Source: Dactylosporangium sucinum (GTDB taxonomy: Bacteria > Actinomycetota > Actinomycetes > Mycobacteriales > Micromonosporaceae). Taken from it: a DNA stretch of 45,157 nucleotides. Shown here piece by piece: positions 1 to 8,527 of the stretch. The notes under the pieces are model-generated. The model saw only the letters and a list, made by a program, of their open reading frames with translations, did no database searches and was not told the DNA's origin. Location: NCBI RefSeq assembly GCF_014647515.1, contig NZ_BMPI01000084.1, positions 1-45,157 on the forward strand, read 5' to 3'. Each line of letters opens with the position of its first letter. Positions within the stretch are counted from its first letter, which is position 1. Both the position numbers and the translations under genes were made by a program.

Positions 1-136
1 CGTAGACGTTGAAGTTGCTGTCGTAGTCCGACTCGCTGCCCGAAGCCGACTGCAGGTGCTCCAGCTCGCCGCTCTCGCCGCCGGCCTCGTAGTGGCCGTA
101 GTCCAGGTCCGCGCCGGTGTCGAAGCCGTCACTCAT
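1..136 (-). CDS. hypothetical acidic protein, 5' part only (runs off the window)
   Basis: The first 45 codons of a minus-strand gene are present and the rest lies outside the window. The visible part is acidic and rich in Gly, Asp, Glu, Ser and Tyr, with no membrane segment, and I recognise no family. The ATG at 136-134 is chosen because a strong purine-rich ribosome site (GGGGGAA) lies about 8 bases upstream and the reading frame stays open to the window edge. It is divergent from the membrane-protein operon that begins at 297, and the two share a 160-base intergenic region. Confidence 0.6.
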   Translation of the reverse strand, partial: MSDGFDTGADLDYGHYEAGGESGELEHLQSASGSESDYDSNFNVY

Positions 137-296
137 TGGTGTTCCCCCAGGTCTCTGGTCGCTGTCTGCGGTACACAGAACGTTACGTGCTTAGTGGACC
201 ATGCGAATCCCCAGAACGTGCCACCGGGATATAGGCAAGTAGGCGACACTTTGCCCGCCCGCGGCCGGCCCGGACCCGCCGGATACGCTGTCCGCC
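137..296. promoter_or_regulatory. divergent intergenic region with repeated CAGAACGT
   Basis: This region separates the minus-strand partial gene from the plus-strand membrane operon and is less GC-rich than its flanks. The octamer CAGAACGT occurs twice in direct orientation, about 37 bases apart (near 176 and 213). A plus-strand TACGCT about 10 bases before the GTG at 297 fits an actinobacterial -10 box with a very short leader. The regulatory role is inferred. Confidence 0.35.
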
Positions 297-659
297 GTGA
301 TCGGGCCACTGGCTGTCGCCATCCATGTGCTGTCGCTGGCGCTGGCGGCCTGGGCGTTCGTGGAGTTCTTCCGGCACCGCGCGCCCTCCCGTCCGCTCTT
401 CCTCGGCCTCGCCGTCGTCGGCGTCCTGGTGCTCGTGCAGGTGGTGGCCCTGATCGTCGGGCTTGCCCGGGGCGGCGGGCCGGCCGAGGGCAGCGAGCAG
501 GTGACCCTGGTCGGCTACCTGCTGACCGCCGCGCTGCTCCCGCCGGCGGGTGCGGTGCTGGCCCGGATGGAGCCGACCCGCTGGGGCTCACTGATCATCG
601 GCGCCGCGGCGGTCATCGTGCCGGTGCTCATCCTGCGACTCGGACAGATCTATGGCTGA
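297..659 (+). CDS. small integral membrane protein, first gene of a three-gene operon
   Basis: The product is 120 residues with four predicted hydrophobic helices (about residues 4-25, 36-57, 70-87 and 97-114) and a basic C-terminal turn. I see no catalytic motif and no recognised family. The GTG start at 297 follows a TACGCT -10-like box, so the message is probably leaderless or nearly so. Its last codons overlap the next gene by 8 bases (ATG at 652, stop at 657-659), which indicates translational coupling. The next gene is also a membrane protein, so the pair may form a small membrane complex; that is inference only. Confidence 0.7.
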   Translation: MIGPLAVAIHVLSLALAAWAFVEFFRHRAPSRPLFLGLAVVGVLVLVQVVALIVGLARGGGPAEGSEQVTLVGYLLTAALLPPAGAVLARMEPTRWGSLIIGAAAVIVPVLILRLGQIYG

Positions 660-1074
660 ATCACTGAACAAGGGCCCCGGCCGCGTGCTGGTCGGCATCT
701 ACGGGGTCTTCGCCCTGTCCGCGGGCGCCCGCGCGAGCGTCCAGATCGCGTCGAAGTTCCACGAGGCGCCGCTCGCGTACAGCCTCTCCGCCCTGGCCGC
801 GGTCGTCTACATCGTCGCCACCGTCGCCCTGGCCCGCTCCAGCCGCACGTCGCGGCGGGTCGCGTTCGCGGCCGTCGGGTTCGAGCTGGTGGGCGTGCTC
901 GCGGTCGGCACGGTGAGCATCGTCGACCCGGACGCCTTCCCCGACGCCACGGTCTGGTCGGACTTCGGTCAGGGATACGGTTACGTACCCCTGGTGCTCC
1001 CGCTCGTCGGCCTGTTCTGGCTCTGGTGGACCGGCCGCTCCCGCCCCGTTCCCGGCGAGCCGTCAGCCACATGA
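652..1074 (+). CDS. conserved actinobacterial integral membrane protein
   Basis: The product is 140 residues with a short polar N-terminus and four hydrophobic segments (about residues 12-30, 42-62, 70-92 and 108-126). The last segment ends in a Trp-rich stretch (FWLWW), followed by a basic tail. Proteins with this N-terminal pattern are, as far as I recall, widespread hypothetical membrane proteins in actinobacteria; no function is known to me. The start overlaps the end of the preceding gene by 8 bases and the stop overlaps the next possible ATG (ATGA at 1071), so all three genes are likely translated from one message. Confidence 0.75.
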   Translation: MAESLNKGPGRVLVGIYGVFALSAGARASVQIASKFHEAPLAYSLSALAAVVYIVATVALARSSRTSRRVAFAAVGFELVGVLAVGTVSIVDPDAFPDATVWSDFGQGYGYVPLVLPLVGLFWLWWTGRSRPVPGEPSAT

Positions 1075-1952
1075 CTGCGGACGGTGGTCGATTCCCCGAC
1101 CATCGCCGCATGACCCTCTCCGCCAGCCGGTTCTCGGCGTACGTGATGTTCTTCGTCGCCGCGGTCGAGTTCGTCGTCGGCGCCGTCCTGCTGACCATGT
1201 CGACCGTGGAGTCGCTGTCCTCCGCCGGGACGACCCTGATGATCGTGGGCGGCGCGCTCCTCCTCTCCGGCGTGATCATGGTGCTGGTCGGCGTACGGTT
1301 CCTGAAGAAGTACGCCGAGGGCCGCCGCCTGCAGGAGAACGGCGTCGCCGGCACCGCCCAGGTGCTGCAGGCCCGCCAGACCGGGGTCCTCATCAACAAC
1401 CAGCCCCAGGTGGCGCTCGACCTGCGGGTGACCTGCCCCGGCCACGGCACGTACGACGTGCGCCGCAAGGAGGTCGTCCCGATGCTGCTGCTGTCCCGGG
1501 TGACGTCGGGCCTGCCGCTGACGGTGCTGGTCGACCCGCAGGACCGCGAGAAGCTCCTGGTCGACTGGTCGGCCACCCCGTCGATGGCCGCCGACCCGAT
1601 GGCGGCGCTGCGCGCCCTGGGCGTGCCCGCGAGCCCGCCGCCCGCGCCTGCGCCGGACCCGGCCGCCGCGGAGCTGCTGCAGCAGCAGATCCTGGCCACG
1701 GGCGTCCCGGGCGTGGCCCGGGTCCTGTCGGCGACCTTCATCGGCGCGCTGGACCAGCAGGGCCGCCCGGTGTACGACGTCCAGCTCCACGTCCAGATCG
1801 ACGGCCGGGCGCCCTTCGCCGGCGGGGTCCAGGTGGGCGTACCGCTGGAGCGCGTGTCCGTGATGCAGCAGGGCGGCGAGATCCCGATCAAGGCCGATCC
1901 GCACGACCCGTCGAAGTTCGCCGCCGACTGGAACCGCCTCCCGACCTCCTGA
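1071..1952 (+). CDS. membrane-anchored protein with a duplicated soluble domain (DUF3592-like)
   Basis: The product is 293 residues from this start. Two N-terminal membrane helices (about residues 20-42 and 52-74) are followed by two copies of a beta-rich domain of about 75 residues. Each copy begins with G-V-x-G-x-A-x-V-L, contains a V-D-P or A-D-P step and ends near D-W. The copies are joined by a Pro/Ala linker and a Gln run. The architecture resembles DUF3592-type proteins, but the family match is unverified. I chose the ATG at 1071 because it overlaps the upstream stop as ATGA; an internal ATG at 1110 would give 280 residues and is a real alternative. Confidence 0.7.
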   Translation: MTADGGRFPDHRRMTLSASRFSAYVMFFVAAVEFVVGAVLLTMSTVESLSSAGTTLMIVGGALLLSGVIMVLVGVRFLKKYAEGRRLQENGVAGTAQVLQARQTGVLINNQPQVALDLRVTCPGHGTYDVRRKEVVPMLLLSRVTSGLPLTVLVDPQDREKLLVDWSATPSMAADPMAALRALGVPASPPPAPAPDPAAAELLQQQILATGVPGVARVLSATFIGALDQQGRPVYDVQLHVQIDGRAPFAGGVQVGVPLERVSVMQQGGEIPIKADPHDPSKFAADWNRLPTS

Positions 1953-2005
1953 CCCGCGCTCCCACCGCCCGCCGTCATCCCCCACCCCCGCACCCGCCGC
2001 CCACC

Positions 2006-2084
2006 GCCGCGATCTTGGAGTTGCGGTCCCGGATTTGTCCGTCTTATGCGGATAATGGCACAACCACAACTCCAAGATCGCGGC
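2006..2084. repeat. long imperfect palindrome, copy 1 of a dispersed element
   Basis: The arms at 2006-2026 and 2064-2084 match at 20 of 21 positions as an inverted repeat around the core GATCTTGGAGTTG. The internal segment of about 37 bases is AT-richer than the surroundings and contains TTATGCGGATAA. A second copy with the same arm core lies at 27015-27084. This copy sits between two convergent genes, so it may act as a bidirectional terminator, but dispersion suggests a REP or MITE-like repeat. Confidence 0.85.
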
Positions 2085-2209
2085 CGCAATGGGGTGCGAG
2101 GCGGGGCGCGAGCGGTGAGGGGGCGGGCGCGGGGCGGGAGTGGGCGCCGTGGCAGAGCACGGCGCGGCAGGGGCAGGGCGGGCGCGGGGCAGAGCGCGCG
2201 GCGCGCGGG
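2085..2209. repeat. G-rich low-complexity intergenic tract
   Basis: This stretch follows the palindrome up to the dnaE2 stop codon. The plus strand is strongly purine-biased, with repeated GGGGCGGGCGCGGGGCG-type motifs and no plausible ORF. A similar tract follows the second palindrome at 27085-27360. I see no gene in it. Confidence 0.5.
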
Positions 2210-5200
2210 TCAGCGGAAGTCGCGGGACGGGGAGCGGACCGGGAGCGGCAGCGGGGTCAGGTGGTCGGCGCGCAGGTTGAGCACGCCCTCGGCCTTCTCC
2301 AGGATGCCGCGGATGACCAGCGCGTTCGCGGTGCGGGCGACCCGGCGGTACCGGTGCCACAGCCCCGGCGTGCAGGTCACGTTGAGCATGCCCGTCTCGT
2401 CCTCCAGGTTGATGAACGTCACCCCGCCGGCCGTCGCCGGGCGCTGCCGGTGGGTGACGATGCCGCCGACCGAGACCCGGCGGCCGTGCGGGACGTCCGG
2501 CAGGGCCGCGATGGAGAGGGCGCCGATGCGGTCCAGGTGGTCGCGGGCGAACTGGGCCGGGTGCGCGTCGGGGGCCAGGCCGGTCGCCCACACGTCGGCC
2601 ACCATGCGCTCCACCGCGTCCATGCCGGGCAGCATCGGGGCCACGACGCCGCCCGTCGTGCCCGGCAGGCGGCCCGCCGTCTCCCGGGCCGCCGCGCCCG
2701 CCGACCAGAGGGCCTCGCGGCGGGTCAGGCCCAGGCCGGCGAAGGCGTCCGCGGTCGCCAGGGCCTCCAGGTGCGTGGTCGTCAGGGCGGCGCGTCTCGC
2801 CAGGTCGCTCATCGAGGTGTACCGCCCGCCGCTCGCCCGCTCCGCCTCGATGCGCTCGGCCACGGTGTCGCCGAGGGAGCGCACCGCCGACAGTCCGAGC
2901 CGGACCACGGGGCCGCCGCGCCCCCACTCGGAGGGTGCGGAGCCGGTCGGCTCCGGAGCAAGCGGAGACGAAAGCGTCGCCTTGGCGTTGCTGGCGTTGA
3001 TGTCGGGCCGCAGCACGGTGACCCCGTGCCGGCGGGCGTCGTCGACCAGGGACTGCGGCGAGTAGAAGCCCATCGGCTGCGCGTTGAGCAGCGCCGCGCA
3101 GAACGCCGCCGGGTGGTAGCGCTTGAGCCAGGCGCTCGCGTACACCAGGTACGCGAAGCTCATCGCGTGGCTCTCCGGGAAGCCGTAGTTCGCGAACGCG
3201 GCCAGCTTGTCGAACAGTTCGTCGGCGAGCGCGCCGGTGATCCCGTTGGCGGCCATCCCCTCGTACAGCCGGGCCCGGATCCGCTCCATCCGCTCCATCG
3301 AGCGCTTCGACCCCATCGCCCGGCGCAGCTCGTCGGACTCGGCCGGGGTGAACCCGGCGACGTCGATCGCCATCTGCATGAGCTGCTCCTGGAACAGCGG
3401 CACCCCCAGCGTCTTCTCCAGCGACGCCTCGAGCAGCGGGTGGGGGTACGTCACCTTCTCCAGCCCGTTCTTGCGCCGGATGTAGGGGTGGACGGAGCCG
3501 CCCTGGATCGGCCCGGGGCGGATCAGCGCCACCTCCACGACCAGGTCGTAGAAGGTGCGGGGCCTGAGCCGCGGCAGGGTGGCCATCTGCGCGCGGCTCT
3601 CCACCTGGAAGACCCCGACCGAGTCGGCCCGGCACAGCATGTCGTAGACCTCGGGGTCGTCGAGCGGCATGTGCGCGATGTCCAGCGTCGAGTCGATCAT
3701 CTCGAACGCGTACCGCAACGCCGACAGCATCCCGAGCCCGAGCAGGTCGAACTTGACCAGCCCGACCGAGGCGCAGTCGTCCTTGTCCCACTGCAGGACG
3801 GTGCGGTGCTCCATGCGGGCGTGCTCGACGGGGCAGACCTCGATGACCGGCCGGTCGCAGATGACCATGCCGCCGGAGTGGATGCCCAGGTGCCGCGGGA
3901 ACGAGAGCAGCTCGTTGGCGAAGTCGACGACCGGGCCGGGGATCTCGTCCAGCTCCGCGGTGGTCACGCCGCCCCACCGCTCGACCTGCTTGCTCCAGGC
4001 GTCCTGCTGCCCGGGCGAGTGCCCGAAGGCCTTGGCCATGTCGCGGACGGCGGACTTCGGGCGGTACGAGATGACGTTGGCGACCTGGGCCGTGTACGTC
4101 CGGCCGTACTTGGCGTAGACGTGCTGGATGACCTTCTCCCGCTGGTCGGACTCGATGTCGATGTCGATGTCCGGCGGGCCGTCGCGCTCGGGCGACAGGA
4201 AGCGCTCGAACAGCAGCCCCCACCGCACGGCGTCGACGTTGGTGATGCCGAGCGCGTAGCAGACCGCCGAGTTGGCCGCCGAGCCGCGGCCCTGGCAGTA
4301 GATGTCGTGCTGCCGGCAGAACTCCACGATGTCGTGGACGACCAGGAAGTACCCCGGAAAGTTCAGCTCCTCGATCAGCGCCAGCTCGTGCTCCAGCTGC
4401 GCGTGGGCCCGGTCGTTGCCGGCGTACCGCACGGCGGCGCCCCGCATCGTCAGGTGCCGCAGCCACGCCATCTCCGACATGCCCGGCTCGGGCACGGGGT
4501 AGTCCGGCAGGCTCGGCGCGACCAGCTGGAGGTCGAAGGCCAGCTCGGCGCCGAACGCGGCGGCTCGCGGTACCGCATCGGGAAACGCCGCGAACCGGGC
4601 GGCCATCTCGGCGCCGCCGCGCAGGTGCGCCGTGCCGGCGGCGGGCAGCCAGCCGTCGATCTCGTCGAGGCTGCGCCGGGCCCGCACCGCGGCGAGCGCG
4701 GTCGCCAGCCGGCGGCGGCCCGGCCCGGCGTAGTGGACGTTGTTCGTGGCGACGACCGGGAGCTTGCACTCCAGCGCCAGGTCCGCGAGCGCGTCGTTGC
4801 GCTCGTCGTCGAGCGGGTCGCCGTGCGCGGTGAGCTCGACGGCCACCGACTCCGGCCCGAACAGCGCGACCAGCCGGTCCAGCTCGGCCCGCGCCGCGCC
4901 GACCCCGTCGCGCAGCAGGGCGGCCGGCACGTGGCCCTTCCGGCAACCGGTCAGCAGCAGCGCGTGGTCGCGCAGCGCCGCCGCGGTCTCCTCCAGGTCG
5001 TAGACGGGCCTCCCCTTCTCCCCGCCGCGCAGGTGCGCCTCGCTGATGATCCGGGAGAGCCGGGCGTACCCCTCGGGCCCCCGCGCGAGCAGCAGAAGGT
5101 GCCGGCCGAGCGGGTCGGGCTCGCCGTTGGCGCGCCCCGGCAGGCCCAGCGACAGCTCCGCCCCGAAGACGGTGCGGATCTCCAGCGCGCGGGCGGCCTC

Positions 5201-5563
5201 GGCGAACCGCACGACGCCGTAGAACCCGTCGTGGTCGGTGATCGCGACGGCCTGCAGTCCCTGCCGTACCGCGGCCTCCGCCAGCTCCTCGGGATGGCTG
5301 GCCCCGTCGAGGAAGCTGAAGTTGCTGTGTGCGTGCAGCTCGGCGTACGGCACCGGGTCGGCGGGCCGCTCGACGGCCGGCGCCTCGTACCCCGGCCGCT
5401 TGCGCGACCACGCCGGGGAGTCGCCGCCGTCGCCGTGGTCGGCCGAGAGCACGTCGGGGTGGTAGTCCTCGCCGGGGTGCTCCCAGCTCTTGCCGTCTCG
5501 TTTCCGTCCCGACAGCCATCGCTCGAGCTCCGACCAGGGGACGTCTGGGTTGTTGAATCCCAT
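2210..5563 (-). CDS. dnaE2: error-prone DNA polymerase III alpha subunit DnaE2
   Basis: DnaE2 is the C-family polymerase that carries out translesion synthesis with ImuA' and ImuB in SOS mutagenesis. The product is 1117 residues, close to the usual DnaE2 size. An N-terminal PHP domain begins near residue 72 with the HAHS motif (77-80) and a TDHDGFYG motif further on. The palm catalytic acidic motif DIDIDIE is at about residues 463-469, and a C-terminal OB-type domain lies near the end. The beta-clamp contacts cannot be judged by eye. The ATG at 5563 is one base after the imuB stop (TGACATG), so the genes are translationally coupled. It is the last gene of the operon led by the LexA box at 9334. 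Confidence 0.97.
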   Translation of the reverse strand: MGFNNPDVPWSELERWLSGRKRDGKSWEHPGEDYHPDVLSADHGDGGDSPAWSRKRPGYEAPAVERPADPVPYAELHAHSNFSFLDGASHPEELAEAAVRQGLQAVAITDHDGFYGVVRFAEAARALEIRTVFGAELSLGLPGRANGEPDPLGRHLLLLARGPEGYARLSRIISEAHLRGGEKGRPVYDLEETAAALRDHALLLTGCRKGHVPAALLRDGVGAARAELDRLVALFGPESVAVELTAHGDPLDDERNDALADLALECKLPVVATNNVHYAGPGRRRLATALAAVRARRSLDEIDGWLPAAGTAHLRGGAEMAARFAAFPDAVPRAAAFGAELAFDLQLVAPSLPDYPVPEPGMSEMAWLRHLTMRGAAVRYAGNDRAHAQLEHELALIEELNFPGYFLVVHDIVEFCRQHDIYCQGRGSAANSAVCYALGITNVDAVRWGLLFERFLSPERDGPPDIDIDIESDQREKVIQHVYAKYGRTYTAQVANVISYRPKSAVRDMAKAFGHSPGQQDAWSKQVERWGGVTTAELDEIPGPVVDFANELLSFPRHLGIHSGGMVICDRPVIEVCPVEHARMEHRTVLQWDKDDCASVGLVKFDLLGLGMLSALRYAFEMIDSTLDIAHMPLDDPEVYDMLCRADSVGVFQVESRAQMATLPRLRPRTFYDLVVEVALIRPGPIQGGSVHPYIRRKNGLEKVTYPHPLLEASLEKTLGVPLFQEQLMQMAIDVAGFTPAESDELRRAMGSKRSMERMERIRARLYEGMAANGITGALADELFDKLAAFANYGFPESHAMSFAYLVYASAWLKRYHPAAFCAALLNAQPMGFYSPQSLVDDARRHGVTVLRPDINASNAKATLSSPLAPEPTGSAPSEWGRGGPVVRLGLSAVRSLGDTVAERIEAERASGGRYTSMSDLARRAALTTTHLEALATADAFAGLGLTRREALWSAGAAARETAGRLPGTTGGVVAPMLPGMDAVERMVADVWATGLAPDAHPAQFARDHLDRIGALSIAALPDVPHGRRVSVGGIVTHRQRPATAGGVTFINLEDETGMLNVTCTPGLWHRYRRVARTANALVIRGILEKAEGVLNLRADHLTPLPLPVRSPSRDFR

Positions 5564-5564
5564 G

Positions 5565-7091
5565 TCAGTCGTACAGCGCTTCCACTCGCCAGACTCCGTT
5601 CTCCAGGACGGCCAGGACCGCCCGCTCGTCGGCCAGCCGCAGCTGGAACCGCGCGCACCGGCGGGCCTCGTCCTCGTCCCACCACCGCTCGTCGACCGGC
5701 CACGGCCCGGCCCAGGCCACGATCTCGACCGCCTGTGGCTCCTTGTCCATCCGGATTCGCGCCGGTACCGCACTGAGCACGAGCCGGCCGCTCACCGTGA
5801 CGACGCCCCCGTCGGCGTCGACGACCTCGGCGGGCAGGGGCTCGACGTGGACGGTGGCCGGCGACGGCGCCGGCAGCCGCCCGGGCCACGGCGCGTCGAC
5901 GCCCTGCGCGACCCGCTCGTCGCCGAACGCCACCAGCCGGATCCGGCGCTGGTCGGCCCGCCCGCCGTCGAGCATCGCGGTGAGCACCGCGTCCGGCCCG
6001 AGCAGGCCCTGCACCCGGGTCAGCGCCCGGTGCGCCCGGTCGCGCTCCTCGCCGGCCTCGCCCCAGAGCCCCGGTTGCAGCCCGAGGTGCTCGACCACGC
6101 CCTCGGGCACCAGCCGCAGCCGGACGATCCCGGCCGTCGGCCGGTGGTTGCGCCCCCGCAGCCAGCCGTCGAGCTGCCAGCGGAGCCGGTCGGCGATCTG
6201 CCCGACGCCGAGCAGCCCGTCGTGCCGCCAGGTGCGCACGAGCTCCTCGCCGCGCTCGGTGGTCGCCTCGATCGCCAGCCGCGTGCAGGCCAGCCCGTGC
6301 GAGGCCAGCCGGTCGTGGAGCCGCTCGGCGAGCGCCCGCGCGGCGAACGCGGCGGCGTCGACCCGGTCGACCGGCTCGTCGAACGTCTCGGCCACGTCGA
6401 GGTCGGCCGGCGGCTTCCGCGGTGCGAGCGGCCGCTCGTCCCGCCCTCCGGCGAGCCGGTGGGCGAGCGCCGCGTCGAACCCGAACCGCGCCAGCACGTC
6501 CCCGCCGGGCAGGGCCGCGAACTCCGCGAGCGTGTGGATCCCGAGCCGGCGCAGCAGGTCGGCCAGCGCCGGCCGCCCGAGCGCGCTGACGCTCAGGTCG
6601 GCGAGGAACCCGGCCGTCTCCCCGGCCGGCACGATGACCCCGGCCCGCGCCGCGAGCCCCGCCGCGAACGTCCCCTCGGCGATCCCGGCCTGCGCCTCCA
6701 CCCCGCACTGCTGCGCCACGTGCTCGACGAGCCGCTCGGCGGCCGCCTCCTCGCCGCCGTAGTACCGCGCGGGCCCGCGCGCCGCCAGCGCACACGCCCC
6801 CGGCCGCAGCGTCTCGACCCCCGGCGCGAGCGCCTCGACGGCCATCAGCACGGGCTCGAACGCCCGCATGTCCCGCGCGGGATCGTGCTCCAGCACGATG
6901 AGGTGCGGGCACCGCCCCTGCGCCTCCCGCTTCCGCAGCCCCCGCCGCACCCCTTCCTCCCGCGCCGCCGGCGACGTGGCCAGCACCCGGTTGGCGTGCA
7001 TGACGGCGACGGGCTCCTGCGCCGGATACCCGTCCACGATCTCGGCCGCGATCACCGGCCAGTCGGGACACCAGATCACCATCGTCCGCAC
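5565..7091 (-). CDS. imuB: ImuB, inactive Y-family polymerase-like mutasome protein
   Basis: ImuB is the hub of the ImuA'-ImuB-DnaE2 mutasome. It has the Y-family polymerase fold but no polymerase activity and links DnaE2 to the beta clamp. The product is 508 residues and starts with the family-typical WCPDWPV near the N-terminus. The acidic S-x-D-E catalytic motif of active Y-family enzymes is absent, replaced by a Pro-Gly-Ala-rich stretch around residue 105. A helix-hairpin-helix-like segment follows (LADLLRRLGI), then the little-finger region and a long C-terminal tail ending in W-x-V-E-A-L-Y-D. The GTG at 7091 is preferred (VRTMVIW, as in homologues). GTG 7097 and ATG 7082 are alternatives. 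The start lies 7 bases after the imuA' stop. Confidence 0.93.
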   Translation of the reverse strand: MRTMVIWCPDWPVIAAEIVDGYPAQEPVAVMHANRVLATSPAAREEGVRRGLRKREAQGRCPHLIVLEHDPARDMRAFEPVLMAVEALAPGVETLRPGACALAARGPARYYGGEEAAAERLVEHVAQQCGVEAQAGIAEGTFAAGLAARAGVIVPAGETAGFLADLSVSALGRPALADLLRRLGIHTLAEFAALPGGDVLARFGFDAALAHRLAGGRDERPLAPRKPPADLDVAETFDEPVDRVDAAAFAARALAERLHDRLASHGLACTRLAIEATTERGEELVRTWRHDGLLGVGQIADRLRWQLDGWLRGRNHRPTAGIVRLRLVPEGVVEHLGLQPGLWGEAGEERDRAHRALTRVQGLLGPDAVLTAMLDGGRADQRRIRLVAFGDERVAQGVDAPWPGRLPAPSPATVHVEPLPAEVVDADGGVVTVSGRLVLSAVPARIRMDKEPQAVEIVAWAGPWPVDERWWDEDEARRCARFQLRLADERAVLAVLENGVWRVEALYD

Positions 7092-7098
7092 GCTCACG

Positions 7099-8304
7099 TC
7101 ACCCCACCCGCCGCAACGCCACGACCTCGTCCGCCCGCCCGTCCTCGCCCGCCGCGTCCTCGCCGCCCACCGCGGCCGGCGGCCGCCCACCGCGACCGGC
7201 GCCGTCCCCGCCCACCGCGACCAGGGGGCGTTCCCCCGGGCGGTCGGCGAACGGGCGGCTGACCGGCGGCAGGACGCCCTCCAGCGCGGGCAGCCAGAGC
7301 GTGACCTCGCGCGGCGCGGCCGCCGCGCCCCGCCCCCGGGCCTGGATGGTCATCTCCCGGCACCGCAGCCGGCCCCGCCCGGCCCCGAGCCCGTCCCACG
7401 CCCCCCGGACCGGCGCGACGGTGAGATCGGCCCCGGCCCACGGCCCGGCCGGCATGAGCACGCTCCCCCGCTGCCGGGCCCGCGCCGCCAGCCGCCCGGC
7501 GACGGCCGGCGCGATCGGCCCCGGCGGCGCCGCGACGACGATGTCGAGCCCGTCGAGCAGCGCGGCGACGGCGGTGGTCCACTCGGTCCCCGGATACGGC
7601 ACCAGCGCCAGCCGATCCAGCGCGATCCCCATCTCGGCCGCCGCGACCGGGCTGAGCGCCGGCAGCCCCACGACCGCACACCACGACCCCGCCTGCGACG
7701 CCGCGGCGAGCAGCGCCAGCAGCACCGACGAGGTGTGCACCGCGATCGTGGCCCCCCGCCGCAGCCCACCGCCCGGCAGGAGGGCCCGCAGCCCGGAGAG
7801 CACGGGCAGGGTCCGCGTCGCGGTGCCCACCTCGGCCGCATGCTCACTGGCCGGCCGCACGACGCCGCTCAGCCCCGCGGCGCGCACCACCGCCAGCCGA
7901 TCGATCCGCCGCGGCGTCCGCGGCTGCCCGCCCTCGGCCCGATCCTGCCGGTGATATGCGGATAAATCAGACAGGAGCGGCTCGACAACGTCCGCCCCGG
8001 AGGCGGACCCGGCGACGGCCCCCGGCTCGACGGAAGGGCCCGGCCGAGCCGAGCCGAGCACCGAGACCTCGGCCATGGAACCGGAGCGCGACGAGGCGGA
8101 ACCCCGCCCGGAACCCCGCCCGGCCGGGTCGAGGCGGGTGACGGAGCGCGACGAGGCGGCATCCGCCGGCGGGGAGTCGGCGGGCGGGCTGCCGATGACG
8201 CGACCATACGAGCCGTCATGCGGGTCGTCATGCCACCCGTCATGCGGATCGTCGTAGGCGTCGTCGTAGAACTCGGCGGCCGCCGAAGCCGACATGCCAG
8301 CCAC
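7099..8304 (-). CDS. imuA': ImuA', RecA-like mutasome accessory protein
   Basis: ImuA' is the RecA-fold partner of ImuB and DnaE2. The product is 401 residues. The first 140 or so are low-complexity, rich in Asp, His, Ser and Pro. The RecA-like core begins near residue 150 (V-L-S-G-L-R-A-L-L-P-G-G-G-L). The place of the Walker A loop reads IAVHTSSVLLALLAAAS and has no GKT/S, so ATP binding by the canonical loop is doubtful. The tail is again Gly-rich. The GTG at 8304 follows a GGGGGAG ribosome site; an ATG three codons later is possible. Identification rests mainly on position before imuB and the RecA-like core, so confidence is lower than for its neighbours. Confidence 0.85.
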   Translation of the reverse strand: MAGMSASAAAEFYDDAYDDPHDGWHDDPHDGSYGRVIGSPPADSPPADAASSRSVTRLDPAGRGSGRGSASSRSGSMAEVSVLGSARPGPSVEPGAVAGSASGADVVEPLLSDLSAYHRQDRAEGGQPRTPRRIDRLAVVRAAGLSGVVRPASEHAAEVGTATRTLPVLSGLRALLPGGGLRRGATIAVHTSSVLLALLAAASQAGSWCAVVGLPALSPVAAAEMGIALDRLALVPYPGTEWTTAVAALLDGLDIVVAAPPGPIAPAVAGRLAARARQRGSVLMPAGPWAGADLTVAPVRGAWDGLGAGRGRLRCREMTIQARGRGAAAAPREVTLWLPALEGVLPPVSRPFADRPGERPLVAVGGDGAGRGGRPPAAVGGEDAAGEDGRADEVVALRRVG

Positions 8305-8527
8305 GGCACCTGCTCCCCCACTGTCGTGCTGTTCGTTCTGTCGCCGCCGTCCCCGGCGATGCCTGGATCACCCGACCGCCCCCGCGACCACCCGGGTCAC
8401 CGGGCGACGGCCGAGCCGGGCTGGGCCGGCGCACACCCCCCGCGGCGCGATGGCCCGGCGCCGCGGGGCCGTCCGGCCCGCCCGGGGTGGAGCGGCAGAT
8501 CTCCCCCCGGGGCCGGGCCGGACCGGT
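8305..8527. other. intergenic gap within the mutasome operon
   Basis: This 223-base gap lies between the HEPN gene and imuA', which run in the same direction. It is very GC-rich with short self-complementary runs but no long perfect hairpin and no plausible ORF. A GAACGAAC sequence on the minus strand near 8330 resembles half of a LexA site, but the other half is missing. Whether imuA' has its own promoter here cannot be decided from sequence. Confidence 0.4.

Noticed and set aside
981..5519. A 1512-codon open frame on the minus strand and a 1253-codon frame on the plus strand over dnaE2
   Set aside because: Both overlap dnaE2 in other frames, are built of Arg, Ala, Gly and Pro runs and have no domain. 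They are GC-skew shadows.
8320..8345. LexA box directly before imuA'
   Set aside because: Only a GAAC half-site is present, without the mirrored GTTC at the right distance.
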